A DNA stretch of 64,000 nt. Origin: Jeotgalibaca porci. Its GTDB lineage: Bacteria; Bacillota; Bacilli; Lactobacillales; Aerococcaceae. The notes below the pieces were generated by a model. It worked only from the letters and a program-made list of their open reading frames with translations. It had not been told where the DNA came from and did no database searches. Within the stretch, counting starts at the first letter, position 1, and each line of letters starts with the position of its first letter. Shown here piece after piece: positions 17,927 to 26,149 of this stretch. Where the stretch lies: NCBI RefSeq assembly GCF_011299095.1, contig NZ_CP049889.1, positions 1,282,501 to 1,346,500 of the forward strand. The letters are read 5' to 3'. The translations under genes and the position numbers were made by a program.

Positions 17927-18565
17927 ATGGATGGGATTTTTATTACATTGGAAGGACCGGATGGATCTGGAAAGACGACGGCGTTGAAGGCGATTTTTGA
18001 AGAACTGAAGACGTTGACGGATAAACAGATTGTCTCAACCCGTGAACCGGGTGGAAGTCCGATTGCTGAGAAAATTCGGGAGATTATTCTCGATACAGCA
18101 CATACGGAAATGGACGCACGGACGGAAGCCTTACTTTACGCTGCAAGCCGTAGACAGCATTTGGTTGAACGTGTGCTGCCGGTTCTTGAAGCAGGTGATA
18201 TTGTCCTTTGCGACCGCTTTGTTGATAGTTCCATTGCTTATCAAGGCTACGCGCGTGGTATTGGCGAGACTGGGATTTTCAAGATTAATGATTTTGCAAC
18301 GGACGGCGTTCAACCTGACTTAACGTTATATATCGATGTGCCTGCTGAAGTTGGCTTGCGTCGTATTCAAAAAGGGATGGGGACCCGCGAATTTAATCGT
18401 CTGGACCAAGAGAAACAATCTTTCCATGACAAAGTAAGAGCTGGTTACTTAAATATAGCCCGCGAAAACCCAACGCGTATTGTAACAATTGATGGTACAC
18501 AGACACCTGAAGAAGTTGTGGCAGATTGTATGCAAATCATCAAAGCCCGCTTCTTTGGGAATTAG
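17927..18565 (+). CDS. tmk: Thymidylate kinase
   Basis: Phosphorylates dTMP to dTDP for DNA synthesis. P-loop EGPDGSGKTT at residues 8-17, the DRFVDSSIAYQG substrate-binding motif near 95, and a lid region. 212 aa, full length. It has its own likely -10 (TATAAT near 17893) and GAAGGAG site. It is followed after 22 bp by darA and then holB, the conserved Firmicutes order. Confidence 0.97.
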   Translation: MDGIFITLEGPDGSGKTTALKAIFEELKTLTDKQIVSTREPGGSPIAEKIREIILDTAHTEMDARTEALLYAASRRQHLVERVLPVLEAGDIVLCDRFVDSSIAYQGYARGIGETGIFKINDFATDGVQPDLTLYIDVPAEVGLRRIQKGMGTREFNRLDQEKQSFHDKVRAGYLNIARENPTRIVTIDGTQTPEEVVADCMQIIKARFFGN

Positions 18566-18587
18566 AAGAGAGAAAGAGGAGAGCGTT

Positions 18588-18917
18588 ATGAAACTGATTA
18601 TGGCAGTCGTTCAAGATAAAGATAGTGCATTACTTTCGGATGAACTTGTTGAAGCAAATATTCGTGCAACAAAATTATCATCATCTGGTGGCTTCTTACG
18701 TGCCGGAAATACAACCTTCATGATAGGGGTTGAAGACGGACAAGTAGAAGAAGTACTAAATCTTATCAAGGTAAACTGTGAATCCAGAGAGCAGTTCATG
18801 ACTACTCCGGTTAATATGGATACATCCTTAAATGGTAGTCTAACGTATCCGATGCAAGTACATGTAGGTGGGGCGACCGTCTTCGTCTTACCAGTGGAAA
18901 GCTTCCACCAGTTCTAA
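18588..18917 (+). CDS. darA: Cyclic-di-AMP receptor DarA (PstA, YaaQ)
   Basis: 109-aa PII-like trimeric protein that binds c-di-AMP. Diagnostic segments: MKLIMAVVQDKDS at the N-terminus, the T-loop region ATKLSSSGGFLRAGNTTFMIGV (residues about 25-46), and CESREQFMTTP before the C-terminal strand. The start is ATG 18588 after AAAGAGGAGAG. The downstream target of the receptor is unresolved in the literature I know. Its stop codon overlaps the holB start by one base. Confidence 0.95.
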   Translation: MKLIMAVVQDKDSALLSDELVEANIRATKLSSSGGFLRAGNTTFMIGVEDGQVEEVLNLIKVNCESREQFMTTPVNMDTSLNGSLTYPMQVHVGGATVFVLPVESFHQF

Positions 18918-19903
18918 TGACTTTAATGACTGAAGTCGAGAAAAAACAGCCCGAACTCGAACGTCTCTTTACCAACGCTATTACAGGAAAACGCCTCGGA
19001 CACGCTTATTTATTTGAAGGCGCCCGCGGAACTGGGAAGCGTGCACTCGCGGAATGGATTGCCCAAGCCGTGTTTTGCGAGAATGGGGAAACAGGTAAGC
19101 CATGCGGACAGTGTCGAAATTGTCGCCGCTTGAATGAGGGAAACCAACTCGACTTGATTTCAGTAGAACCGGACGGTCAATCTATTAAAGTGGATCAAAT
19201 CAGACAGTTAAAGGCTGAATTTTCTAAAAGTGCCGTTGAAGGCAGCAAGAAGGTCTATATCATCGAACAGGCGGAAAAGATGACCATCAGCGCGGCCAAC
19301 AGCCTTTTGACTTTTTTAGAAGAGCCGGGAATTGATACGTATTTATTTTTACTGACAACGGTAAAAGAAAATATTCTACCAACGATTCGTTCACGCTGCC
19401 AGATTATCCATTTCCAACCATTGAAACCGAAAGTGATGGCGGAAGCGTTTAGGGAAGCAGGTATTTCCGAACAAAATATCGGTGTTTTGTCGGCTTTGAC
19501 GAATGATTATGAAGAAGCAAAGCGTCTGGAAGAGGATGAGTGGTTTCAGGAAATAAAAGGCAAGGTTTGGACTTGGTTCAATCAAATGGTTAACCGGAAT
19601 CCTCTTGCTTTCATAACTGTTCAGACGGATCTAATGCCTGTGTTGAAAGAACGTGCGCAAGTAACCATGTGCCTGGATTTATTACTGTTCCATTACCGGG
19701 ACATGCTATATATTTCCTTCGGCCATGAACAAGCAGCCGTTCACCAACACTTAATCAAAGCGTATCACGCACTGCAAAGTGAGAGTCGGTACCTGACCCA
19801 ACAAATCGAGAATATTTTAGATGGTAAAAAAGCAATTCAGGCAAATGTACAAGCACAAGGCATTTTAGAAAGTCTTGTGATTAAGAATCAGACCATAAAG
19901 TGA
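18917..19903 (+). CDS. holB: DNA polymerase III subunit delta'
   Basis: Clamp-loader subunit. AAA+ fold with the degenerate P-loop GARGTGKRALA (residues 35-45), a four-cysteine zinc module (CENGETGKPCGQCRNC), the EQAEKM Walker B-like segment (no ATPase Asp-Glu pair) and the SRC motif (IRSRCQIIHF) that acts as the arginine finger. 328 aa. The start is fixed by the TAATG overlap with darA. Confidence 0.95.
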   Translation: MTLMTEVEKKQPELERLFTNAITGKRLGHAYLFEGARGTGKRALAEWIAQAVFCENGETGKPCGQCRNCRRLNEGNQLDLISVEPDGQSIKVDQIRQLKAEFSKSAVEGSKKVYIIEQAEKMTISAANSLLTFLEEPGIDTYLFLLTTVKENILPTIRSRCQIIHFQPLKPKVMAEAFREAGISEQNIGVLSALTNDYEEAKRLEEDEWFQEIKGKVWTWFNQMVNRNPLAFITVQTDLMPVLKERAQVTMCLDLLLFHYRDMLYISFGHEQAAVHQHLIKAYHALQSESRYLTQQIENILDGKKAIQANVQAQGILESLVIKNQTIK

Positions 19904-19928
19904 TGAGTGAATAGAGGAGGCGGCTAAA

Positions 19929-20735
19929 GTGAAAAAAGCACTTGGTGTTCGTTTTGTAAGAAATGGCCCTATTTTTTATTATGAAGATGAGTCGAATATG
20001 TTCACAGTAGATGATAAGGTCATCATCAAACAAGGCGAATATTTAGAAATCGGACGTGTGGTTATTGCTTCAAAGGAATGCCAGAAAGAAGATCTTTTGG
20101 AGCCTGCCAGACTCATCGAGCGCCTTGCAACGCCGGATGATTTGGTTAAAGAACAAAAGAACACAGCCGATGCTACCGAGGCTTTTCAGATAGGAAAGAA
20201 GGAAGCGCGCAAAGCTAAATTGGAAATGAATATTATTGGTGCGAGTTATTCTTTTGATCGCCAAAAACTGACTTTTTTATTTAGCGCACCAGGACGCGTC
20301 GATTTCCGTTCGTTAGTCAGAGAGTTGGCGGCAATTTTCAAGGTGAGAATTGAACTGCGCCAAATCGGTGCACGTGACGAAGCCAAATATCTGGGAGGCA
20401 TTGGACCTTGCGGACGTCCTCTATGCTGTTCAACATTTTTAGGAGACTTTGTTCCTGTATCAATCAAGATGGCTAAGAATCAAGGCCTTTCCTTGAATAG
20501 TAACAAACTATCCGGTCTGTGTGGCCGTTTGATGTGTTGTTTAAATTTTGAAAATGAAACATACGAAGAACTAAAAAAATCCATGCCGGATTATGGGGAA
20601 GAAATCACTACCCCGGAAGGCCATGGTAAAGTTGTAGGATTGGATATCCTGTCTCAAGTCATCACTGTGAAGTTGTTTGAAGAACGCAAAACAGTCGATT
20701 ACGCTTGGGAAGAACTGACAGCTGCATGGGCTTAA
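19929..20735 (+). CDS. ricT: PSP1-domain protein RicT/YaaT
   Basis: 268 aa with the PSP1 domain and the two cysteine clusters typical of YaaT/RicT: CGRPLCC near residue 161 and CGRLMCC near 199. In Bacillus, RicT forms the Y-complex with RicA and RicF that binds Fe-S clusters and guides RNase Y cleavage; RicA/RicF are not in this window. AGAGGAGGCGG precedes the ATG. Part of the tmk-holB-yabA cluster. Confidence 0.93.
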   Translation: MKKALGVRFVRNGPIFYYEDESNMFTVDDKVIIKQGEYLEIGRVVIASKECQKEDLLEPARLIERLATPDDLVKEQKNTADATEAFQIGKKEARKAKLEMNIIGASYSFDRQKLTFLFSAPGRVDFRSLVRELAAIFKVRIELRQIGARDEAKYLGGIGPCGRPLCCSTFLGDFVPVSIKMAKNQGLSLNSNKLSGLCGRLMCCLNFENETYEELKKSMPDYGEEITTPEGHGKVVGLDILSQVITVKLFEERKTVDYAWEELTAAWA

Positions 20736-20761
20736 GAAATATGAAATTGTGAGTGAATATA

Positions 20762-21121
20762 ATGGATAAACGAACCTTATTTGATCAGTTTCATCGTGTT
20801 GAAAGCCGTATCTCTTCCGTCAGTGAAGATTTACAGGAAATCCAACAAAAATTGACCGAACTGATTGAGGAAAATACGAATCTGCAGATTGAAAACCAAC
20901 ATTTACGTGATCGCATTGAGTATCTAGACAAGCAACTCGCTCCTGATACAGTCGTGACGGAACCGGAAATGTCTAAATCACGGTTGAATCTCCAGAAGTT
21001 ATACGAGGATGGCTTCCATGTCTGTAATGTATATTACGGCAGCCGTCGCGTAGATGATGAATCCTGTGTTTTCTGTCTGGATGTCATTTACGGAGAACGG
21101 GGCGGTCATGGTGATAGATAA
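20762..21121 (+). CDS. yabA: Replication initiation control protein YabA
   Basis: Negative regulator of DnaA that bridges DnaA and DnaN. The N-terminal 60 residues are a leucine-zipper coiled coil that begins MDKRTLFDQF; the C-terminal third has the zinc-binding pattern with HVCNVYYG and ESCVFCLDV. 119 aa from the ATG at 20762; a GTG three codons upstream is the alternative start. Overlaps the methyltransferase gene by 14 bp. Confidence 0.93.
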   Translation: MDKRTLFDQFHRVESRISSVSEDLQEIQQKLTELIEENTNLQIENQHLRDRIEYLDKQLAPDTVVTEPEMSKSRLNLQKLYEDGFHVCNVYYGSRRVDDESCVFCLDVIYGERGGHGDR

Positions 21122-21869
21122 AGATACCCTATTGAAAGAGGGCGAACGTCTGGATGTTTTGAAACGTGAAAACATCCAGATTATTCAGAGTCCCTCTGTT
21201 TTTTCTTTTTCACTGGATGCAGTCTTATTGGCCGACTTCGCCGACTTACCTCGAACACGTAAAGCGACTATCGTGGACTTTTGTTCCGGGAACGGTGCGG
21301 TCGCTTTTTTATTGACCGGTAAAACAAAAAACCCCATTATCGGTGTAGAAGTACAGGATCAACTTGTCGATATGGCAAGACGGACTGTTCAGTTGAATGC
21401 CATTGAAGAACGTGTTTCATTTGTACATGCGGATATTAATGACATTACCCAGCATCTGAAAGCCGATTCTGTCGATGTCATCACGTGTAACCCGCCGTAT
21501 TTCAAGGACTTATCGGACAGCACCAAAAATGATTTGGATGCTTACACGATTGCGCGCCATGAAATATTGTTGACCTTGCCACAATTGATGAATCAGACGA
21601 GCCGTTTGTTGAAAATGAATGGGAAGGCCTACTTCGTTCATCGTCCCGACCGTTTCTTTGAAATACTGGATGCCATGCGTGCGAATCGTTTGGCGCCTAA
21701 GAAAATTCGCTTTATTTATCCGTATGAAGGCAAAGAAGCGAATATGATTTTAATCGAAGCGATTAAAGACGGAAAAGAAGAAGGGCTGAAAATATTGCCA
21801 CCTCTTTTCATTCATGATGCATCCCGTGAGTATTCTGAGGAAGTGAAGGCGATCCTTTTTGGCGAATGA
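21108..21869 (+). CDS. tRNA1(Val) adenine-N6 methyltransferase-like protein (YabB)
   Basis: About 253 aa, class I SAM-dependent methyltransferase with motif I VDFCSGNGAVAFLL (residues about 54-67) and the N6-adenine catalytic motif NPPY (TCNPPYFKD). It matches the YabB/TrmN6 family that modifies A37 of tRNA-Val. The start at ATG 21108 overlaps yabA; the open frame runs 18 codons further up inside yabA. Translationally coupled to yabA and yazA. Confidence 0.9.
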   Translation: MVIDKDTLLKEGERLDVLKRENIQIIQSPSVFSFSLDAVLLADFADLPRTRKATIVDFCSGNGAVAFLLTGKTKNPIIGVEVQDQLVDMARRTVQLNAIEERVSFVHADINDITQHLKADSVDVITCNPPYFKDLSDSTKNDLDAYTIARHEILLTLPQLMNQTSRLLKMNGKAYFVHRPDRFFEILDAMRANRLAPKKIRFIYPYEGKEANMILIEAIKDGKEEGLKILPPLFIHDASREYSEEVKAILFGE

Positions 21870-22140
21870 AGATAAACGGCATTATTTTTATGTTTTACAG
21901 TGCGCGGATGCTTCCTTCTATGCGGGTTATACAACCGATCCCGAACGTCGGGAAAAGGAACACAATAACGGAATCGGTTCGAAGTACACAAAAATGCGCC
22001 GTCCGGTTCAGATGATCCATGAAAAAGGATTCGAAACGAGAAGCGAAGCAACCAAGGCCGAGTATGCCTTTAAGCAATTAACGAGAAGACAAAAAGAAAT
22101 CCGTTTGAGAGAGTGGAAGAAGGAGATACCCGATGATTGA
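21859..22140 (+). CDS. GIY-YIG nuclease-like protein (YazA/UPF0213)
   Basis: 93 aa. The GIY-YIG core is visible as FYVLQCADASFYAGYT, with the downstream conserved Arg in DPERREKEHN and Glu in the SEATKAEYAFK segment. TTG at 21859 appears to be the start, overlapping the previous stop. UPF0213 members sit between yabB and rsmI in many Firmicutes; their substrate is not known. Confidence 0.9.
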   Translation: MANEDKRHYFYVLQCADASFYAGYTTDPERREKEHNNGIGSKYTKMRRPVQMIHEKGFETRSEATKAEYAFKQLTRRQKEIRLREWKKEIPDD

Positions 22141-23005
22141 AACCCAAAAAAGTTACGAAACACACCAATCTGGTACACTTTACCTTGTTCCGACACCCAT
22201 CGGAAATTTAGGCGATATGACTTACCGCGCTGTTGAGACGTTAAAGGAAGTCGACTGGATTGCCTCTGAAGATACACGCAATACGCAGAAACTGCTGAAT
22301 CATTTTGAAATTACGACTTCACAGATTAGTTATCACGAGCACAATTCCACGGAACGAATTCCACATTTTATCGATATGTTGGAAAAAGGTGCGAATATGG
22401 CGCAAGTGAGTGATGCGGGAATGCCGTCTATCAGTGATCCCGGCCATGACCTCGTGGTAGCCTGTATCGAAGCGGGTATTCCGGTTGTGCCATTACCCGG
22501 TGCCAATGCAGGGGTAACAGCTTTAATTGCCTCGGGCTTGAATCCACAGCCGTTTACATTTATTGGCTTTTTGAAACGCAAGAAAAAGGATCAAAAAGAA
22601 CAGTGGGAACAGCTGAAGAACAAGGAAGAGACCCTCATTTTTTACGAGTCTCCTTACCGCATCAAGGAAACGATTGCGAACCTGGGCAGTGTATTGGGTG
22701 CAGATCGTCAAGTTGTCATTTGCCGTGAATTAACGAAACGGTATGAGGAATTCATACGTGGCACCGCTGCGGAAGTTCTGGACTGGTTAGATCAGACGGA
22801 AGTGAAGGGCGAAATTTGTTTTATGGTAGCAGGAAATGACGAGCCGGAAGAAGAGAAAACACATTTTTTCCCGGAAGACTTAAAAGAGCATGTAGAACAG
22901 GTAATGGCATTTGAAAACAGTACCGCCAAAGACGCGATTAAGCACGTTGCTAAAATCCGTCAGTTAAAAAAGCAAGACGTCTATCAAGCTTACCACGAAC
23001 TGTAG
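22133..23005 (+). CDS. rsmI: 16S rRNA (cytidine-1402-2'-O)-methyltransferase
   Basis: Methylates the ribose of C1402 in 16S rRNA. Tetrapyrrole-methylase fold: LVPTPIGNLGDMTYRA near residue 18, SEDTRNTQKLL, VSDAGMPSISDPG (SAM binding) near 90, and LPGANAGVTALIASGL. 290 aa. AAGGAGATACCCG precedes the ATG, which overlaps the yazA stop. Confidence 0.96.
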   Translation: MIETQKSYETHQSGTLYLVPTPIGNLGDMTYRAVETLKEVDWIASEDTRNTQKLLNHFEITTSQISYHEHNSTERIPHFIDMLEKGANMAQVSDAGMPSISDPGHDLVVACIEAGIPVVPLPGANAGVTALIASGLNPQPFTFIGFLKRKKKDQKEQWEQLKNKEETLIFYESPYRIKETIANLGSVLGADRQVVICRELTKRYEEFIRGTAAEVLDWLDQTEVKGEICFMVAGNDEPEEEKTHFFPEDLKEHVEQVMAFENSTAKDAIKHVAKIRQLKKQDVYQAYHEL

Positions 23006-23018
23006 AGGGGAGAAGCAC

Positions 23019-24026
23019 ATGGTATTTTATGGAATCGGCATAGTCTTTAGCGGACTACTTCGTTATTCACGGCGCAAAGAACGGAAGCGTACCGAACAAA
23101 ATACCCTGTTACTTCTTGCCCTTTTTTTCTTTGGGCTGGGGATTTTCGTAAGAAAATCTCAGCCCATGGAAGCAGTATTTGTGGGGGGAGTTAGTGCGTT
23201 CTTGCGTTTTTTATTTTTAATTGCCCCTTACGTTTTAGGATTTTGCAGCGTGGGTTTACTGATTCATGCGGTTACGCGCTTGCGCGAACGACCGGAATCA
23301 CGTAAGTACTGGGTGGTTGCTTTCAGTGGAAGTGTGATGATAGCTTTATCCGCTTTGGTGTTGGTGAACGCCCGCTGGCTCCAGAATGAATGGCTGTATA
23401 GCTTAGAAAATACACTGGATTATTTGTTTGTCTACTTGTTCGCAACTTTCCTTGTCTTTCTCGGATTGGCTGGCTCATCGCGTGTTATTAGCCCGAGCTT
23501 AGAAAAAGCATTTATTGTCATTTTAGGAACAGGTTTGACCGCTGAGGAAACGATTAGTTTAATGCTGAAGTATCGTCTGGATAAGGCTATTCAGTTCTAC
23601 GAGAATCAAAAGGCCAAAAATGTGCAGCCAGCTACTTTTCTTGTTACTGGTGGTAAGAGTCCGGGGAATTCGCTTTCCGAAGCAGAAGTGATGGCTGCTT
23701 ATTTGACGGACCGTGGCATCCCGGAAGACCAGATTATTCAAGAAAATCAATCCATTAATACCCATCAAAATTTTCTCTACAGCCAACGGTTGTTGGGAAA
23801 TGGTGAAAATACAGTGTTCGTGACTAGCTCGTATCATGTCCTGCGCGGAAATGTTTACGCCCGTCAATTAGGAATCGAAGCAGAAGGAATTGGCGCTAAA
23901 AGCCCGTTGTATTATTTACCGTATGCTTTGATACGTGAGTACTTAGCATTATTTTTAATCTATCGTAAGGTGCACTTTGTGGCACTCCCAATATTTTTAG
24001 CACTTATGCATGTTCTGATGCACTAA
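23019..24026 (+). CDS. YdcF-like DUF218 membrane protein
   Basis: 335 aa. The N-terminal about 150 residues contain roughly four to five hydrophobic helices. The C-terminal DUF218/YdcF domain begins at FIVILGTGLTAEE and includes FLVTGGKSPGNSLSEAEVMAAYL and VFVTSSYHVLRG, with conserved Ser and His residues. Related proteins (SanA, ElyC, YdcF) act in envelope processes, but the reaction is not established. Last gene of the dnaX-rsmI cluster; a terminator overlaps its stop codon. Confidence 0.88.
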   Translation: MVFYGIGIVFSGLLRYSRRKERKRTEQNTLLLLALFFFGLGIFVRKSQPMEAVFVGGVSAFLRFLFLIAPYVLGFCSVGLLIHAVTRLRERPESRKYWVVAFSGSVMIALSALVLVNARWLQNEWLYSLENTLDYLFVYLFATFLVFLGLAGSSRVISPSLEKAFIVILGTGLTAEETISLMLKYRLDKAIQFYENQKAKNVQPATFLVTGGKSPGNSLSEAEVMAAYLTDRGIPEDQIIQENQSINTHQNFLYSQRLLGNGENTVFVTSSYHVLRGNVYARQLGIEAEGIGAKSPLYYLPYALIREYLALFLIYRKVHFVALPIFLALMHVLMH

Positions 24027-24064
24027 AAGTCTCTTCCGAACTCTAATGGATGAGGCTTTTATTT
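24025..24064 (+). terminator. Terminator of the rsmI-ydcF end of the cluster
   Basis: AAAAGTCTC (24025-24033) pairs with GAGGCTTTT (24052-24060), followed by T residues; the stem starts inside the TAA stop codon. Confidence 0.75.
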
Positions 24065-24126
24065 TTCTCGATAAGCCTATCGAAAAACTTGAAAGGTATA
24101 TTGCGTTATATCTGGGAGAAGGAACC

Positions 24127-24357
24127 AAAGTGGGCAATGAACCGGTCATGATTCCCCGTTTATGTCCGAAAGTGTGCAATGAATCGGACATCATTCCCCG
24201 TTTATATCCGAAAGTGTGCAATGAACCGGACATCATTCCCTATTTATGTCCGGAAGTGGGTAATGAATCGGACATGATTCCCCGTTTATGTCCGGAAGTG
24301 TGCAATGAACCGGACATGATTCCCCGTTTATGTCCGAAAGTGTGCAATGAACCGGCA
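24127..24357. repeat. Array of 42-bp tandem repeats, each with a hairpin
   Basis: Five full units and one partial start at 24127, 24169, 24211, 24253, 24295 and 24337, exactly 42 bp apart, with the core (A/G)AAGTGTGCAATGAA(C/T)CGG. Most units contain CGGACAT and ATGTCCG flanking GATTCCCCGTTT, which pair as a 7-bp hairpin. Because 42 is a multiple of three, a spurious reading frame crosses the array as a 14-residue repeat; it begins inside a terminator and has no ribosome site. A single degenerate relative lies at 62033-62100. Confidence 0.88.
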
Positions 24358-24404
24358 TCGTTCGTTAATAGTAGAGGAGCCGGGAGTTTTTTCCGCCTCC
24401 ATAA

Positions 24405-24447
24405 CTATTTTGTTTATTTACCTGTCTACTTAACAAGGGGCAGTTCA
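24405..24447 (+). mobile_element. Relic of the right end of an IS150-group element
   Basis: TGTCTACTTAACAAGGGG followed by CAGTTCA (24423-24447) differs from the right inverted repeat of the intact ISs at only a few positions, and the preceding TTTTGTTT.TTTACC also matches. No left end or transposase remains nearby. It is likely the scar of an older, diverged insertion. Confidence 0.75.
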
Positions 24448-24494
24448 TTTTATACTTTTACATTCTTGTTTTATATTATCAAGAAACAAAAAGA

Positions 24495-24547
24495 GACAGG
24501 AAGAACAGAAGTCTTTAACTTCATCTCTGTTCTTCCTGTCTTTTTTT
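24495..24547. terminator. Bidirectional terminator between the repeat array and mscL
   Basis: A perfect 15-bp stem (GACAGGAAGAACAGA with TCTGTTCTTCCTGTC, 24495-24509 and 24526-24540) with T-tracts on both strands. It serves mscL on the minus strand. Confidence 0.88.
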
Positions 24548-24553
24548 AGATAG

Positions 24554-24946
24554 TTACAGCTTGTCAGTTGTGTTTTGGCTAGCTAATAGGTCACGGATTT
24601 CACGTAGGTATTCTTCTGCCGTTGGTGCTTCCACTTCTTCTGTATCCATATCTGGATTTTTGCGTTTGAATTTGTTCGCAGATTTGATAATCATAAACAG
24701 TACGAATGCAATGATCAGGAAGTCAATAATAGCTTGGATGAAGTTACCGTAAGTCAAAGTAGCAGCACCAATTTGAATGGCCAAGTCACCAATAGCCGCT
24801 TGAGATGTCAGAGAGACAATCAACGGTGTAATAATATCAGAAACTAATGAATTAACGATTGCTGAGAAGGCTGCCCCAATGATAACCCCGACTGCTAAAT
24901 CTAATACGTTACCGCGCATAATAAACTCTTTAAATTCTTTAATCAT
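24554..24946 (-). CDS. mscL: Large-conductance mechanosensitive channel
   Basis: Pentameric membrane channel that opens on osmotic downshock. First transmembrane helix RGNVLDLAVGVIIGAAFSAIV (residues about 11-31 with the pore constriction), a periplasmic loop, second helix around 70-95 (AIIDFLIIAFVLFMIIK), and the C-terminal helical bundle ending EEYLREIRDLLASQ. ATG at 24946 is preceded by AGGAGG at 8 bp; a GTG three codons upstream overlaps that site and is rejected. About 130 aa. Monocistronic. Confidence 0.96.
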   Translation of the reverse strand: MIKEFKEFIMRGNVLDLAVGVIIGAAFSAIVNSLVSDIITPLIVSLTSQAAIGDLAIQIGAATLTYGNFIQAIIDFLIIAFVLFMIIKSANKFKRKNPDMDTEEVEAPTAEEYLREIRDLLASQNTTDKL

Positions 24947-25012
24947 GTTTTTCACCTCCTATTTGTCTATACCTATTATAAAATAATTTTTACGAGAATG
25001 AAATGAATATAC

Positions 25013-26101
25013 TTATTTAGAGGTTATGTAGGCTGCAGGACTATAATCCTCAAGCGGCAATGTACTGGCTTCTCCTGCGGCTAAACGGGCCAGTTGATAC
25101 CCAATGAGTGGGCCGGTTGTTAACCCAGAAGAACCCAGACCGCTTGCTGCCAGTAACTGTGTAGCACCTGGGACATAACCGAAAAAGGGACTGAAGTCAG
25201 GCGTATAAGCCCGCGTCCCGACTTTTACTGCGATGGTTTCAGCACCTTCAAGGCCGGTAAATAAAGTCTCACCTTGTGCAAGTAGATTCGCAATAATATC
25301 TGGAGAAACAGTCAAATCGTAGCCCAAATCATTTTCGTGGGTGGCACCTACAAATACTTTTCCATTTCCAACTGGAATAATGTCAATTTCACCTTCGGGC
25401 ATAATAACGGGCAACTTTTCATTCTCGTAATCACCTGTTTGAAGGACAACGAGTTGACCTTTCTGTCCTCGAATCGCAACTTCATAGCCGAGTGGTTCTA
25501 AGGTTTGCGGCAACCAAGCACCGGTAGCAAGAACTACAGAGTCGTATGTCTCTAGTAATGAGGAGTCGACGGGTTGCCATTTTCTAACGACTTCTCCGCC
25601 TGCTTTTTTTACCAGGGTGAGAAGTTCTCGTACCATCGCATCACCATCTAAGCGCGCGCCGCCTGCTACGTATAGGGCATTTTCTTGTGTTTGAATAGAA
25701 GGGAGTAAAGTCGTAAGTTCCTCTTTACTCAAAATCTTTAAGTCCCCAATCTCGGGTGCATCTTCACGTCGCTTCAACCCGATTTCGTATTGTTCCTGGG
25801 TTGCTTTGGCCGTTTTTTTCAATAAAACCGCGCCGGATACAGTATAGAAAGACGCGTCTCCGCCATCTTCCTGAACATCTTTACAAAGTTGTTTATAAAA
25901 TGCAGCTCCTTCTGAAGCGAGCCGGTACCATTTCTTATTCCGGCGTTTAGAAAGCCACGGGCAAATAATGCCGGCAGCCGCAGACGTTGCCTGTCCGGTT
26001 CCTTCGTCGAATACGGTAACTTGGTGTCCGTTCCGTGATAAATAATAAGCCGCAGTCGCACCCACAATGCCGCCGCCGATAATCGCTATGTTACGTGTCA
26101 T
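25013..26101 (-). CDS. FAD-dependent amino acid oxidase (DadA/glycine oxidase-like)
   Basis: About 362 aa, DAO family. N-terminal Rossmann motif IAIIGGGIVGATAAYYLSR (GxGxxG) and FDEG acidic end of strand 2; a second FAD contact in the C-terminal LLAASGLGSSGLTTGP region. Substrate is not clear; glycine, sarcosine or D-amino acids are the family range. Start is ATG 26101, six bases from AAGGAG. It lies 48 bp after proA on the same strand, which may tie it to proline or amino-acid metabolism, but the hairpin between them makes cotranscription uncertain. Confidence 0.88.
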   Translation of the reverse strand: MTRNIAIIGGGIVGATAAYYLSRNGHQVTVFDEGTGQATSAAAGIICPWLSKRRNKKWYRLASEGAAFYKQLCKDVQEDGGDASFYTVSGAVLLKKTAKATQEQYEIGLKRREDAPEIGDLKILSKEELTTLLPSIQTQENALYVAGGARLDGDAMVRELLTLVKKAGGEVVRKWQPVDSSLLETYDSVVLATGAWLPQTLEPLGYEVAIRGQKGQLVVLQTGDYENEKLPVIMPEGEIDIIPVGNGKVFVGATHENDLGYDLTVSPDIIANLLAQGETLFTGLEGAETIAVKVGTRAYTPDFSPFFGYVPGATQLLAASGLGSSGLTTGPLIGYQLARLAAGEASTLPLEDYSPAAYITSK

Positions 26102-26116
26102 CATTTTCTCCTTCAT

Positions 26117-26142
26117 AAAATGAAAGTCGTCTGTTTCATTTT
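26117..26142 (-). terminator. AT-rich hairpin between proA and the oxidase gene
   Basis: AAAATGAAA (26117-26125) pairs perfectly with TTTCATTTT (26134-26142). It could be a weak terminator or processing site on the minus strand. Confidence 0.45.
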
Positions 26143-26149
26143 AAATTTC

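Noticed and set aside
24127-24357. CRISPR array
   Set aside because: Units are contiguous 42-bp copies without unique spacers, and no cas genes are present.
24046-24549. 168-codon open frame with a 14-residue repeat
   Set aside because: It begins inside the terminator of the preceding gene, has no ribosome binding site, and stays open only because the repeat period is a multiple of three. It also runs through an IS relic and another terminator.
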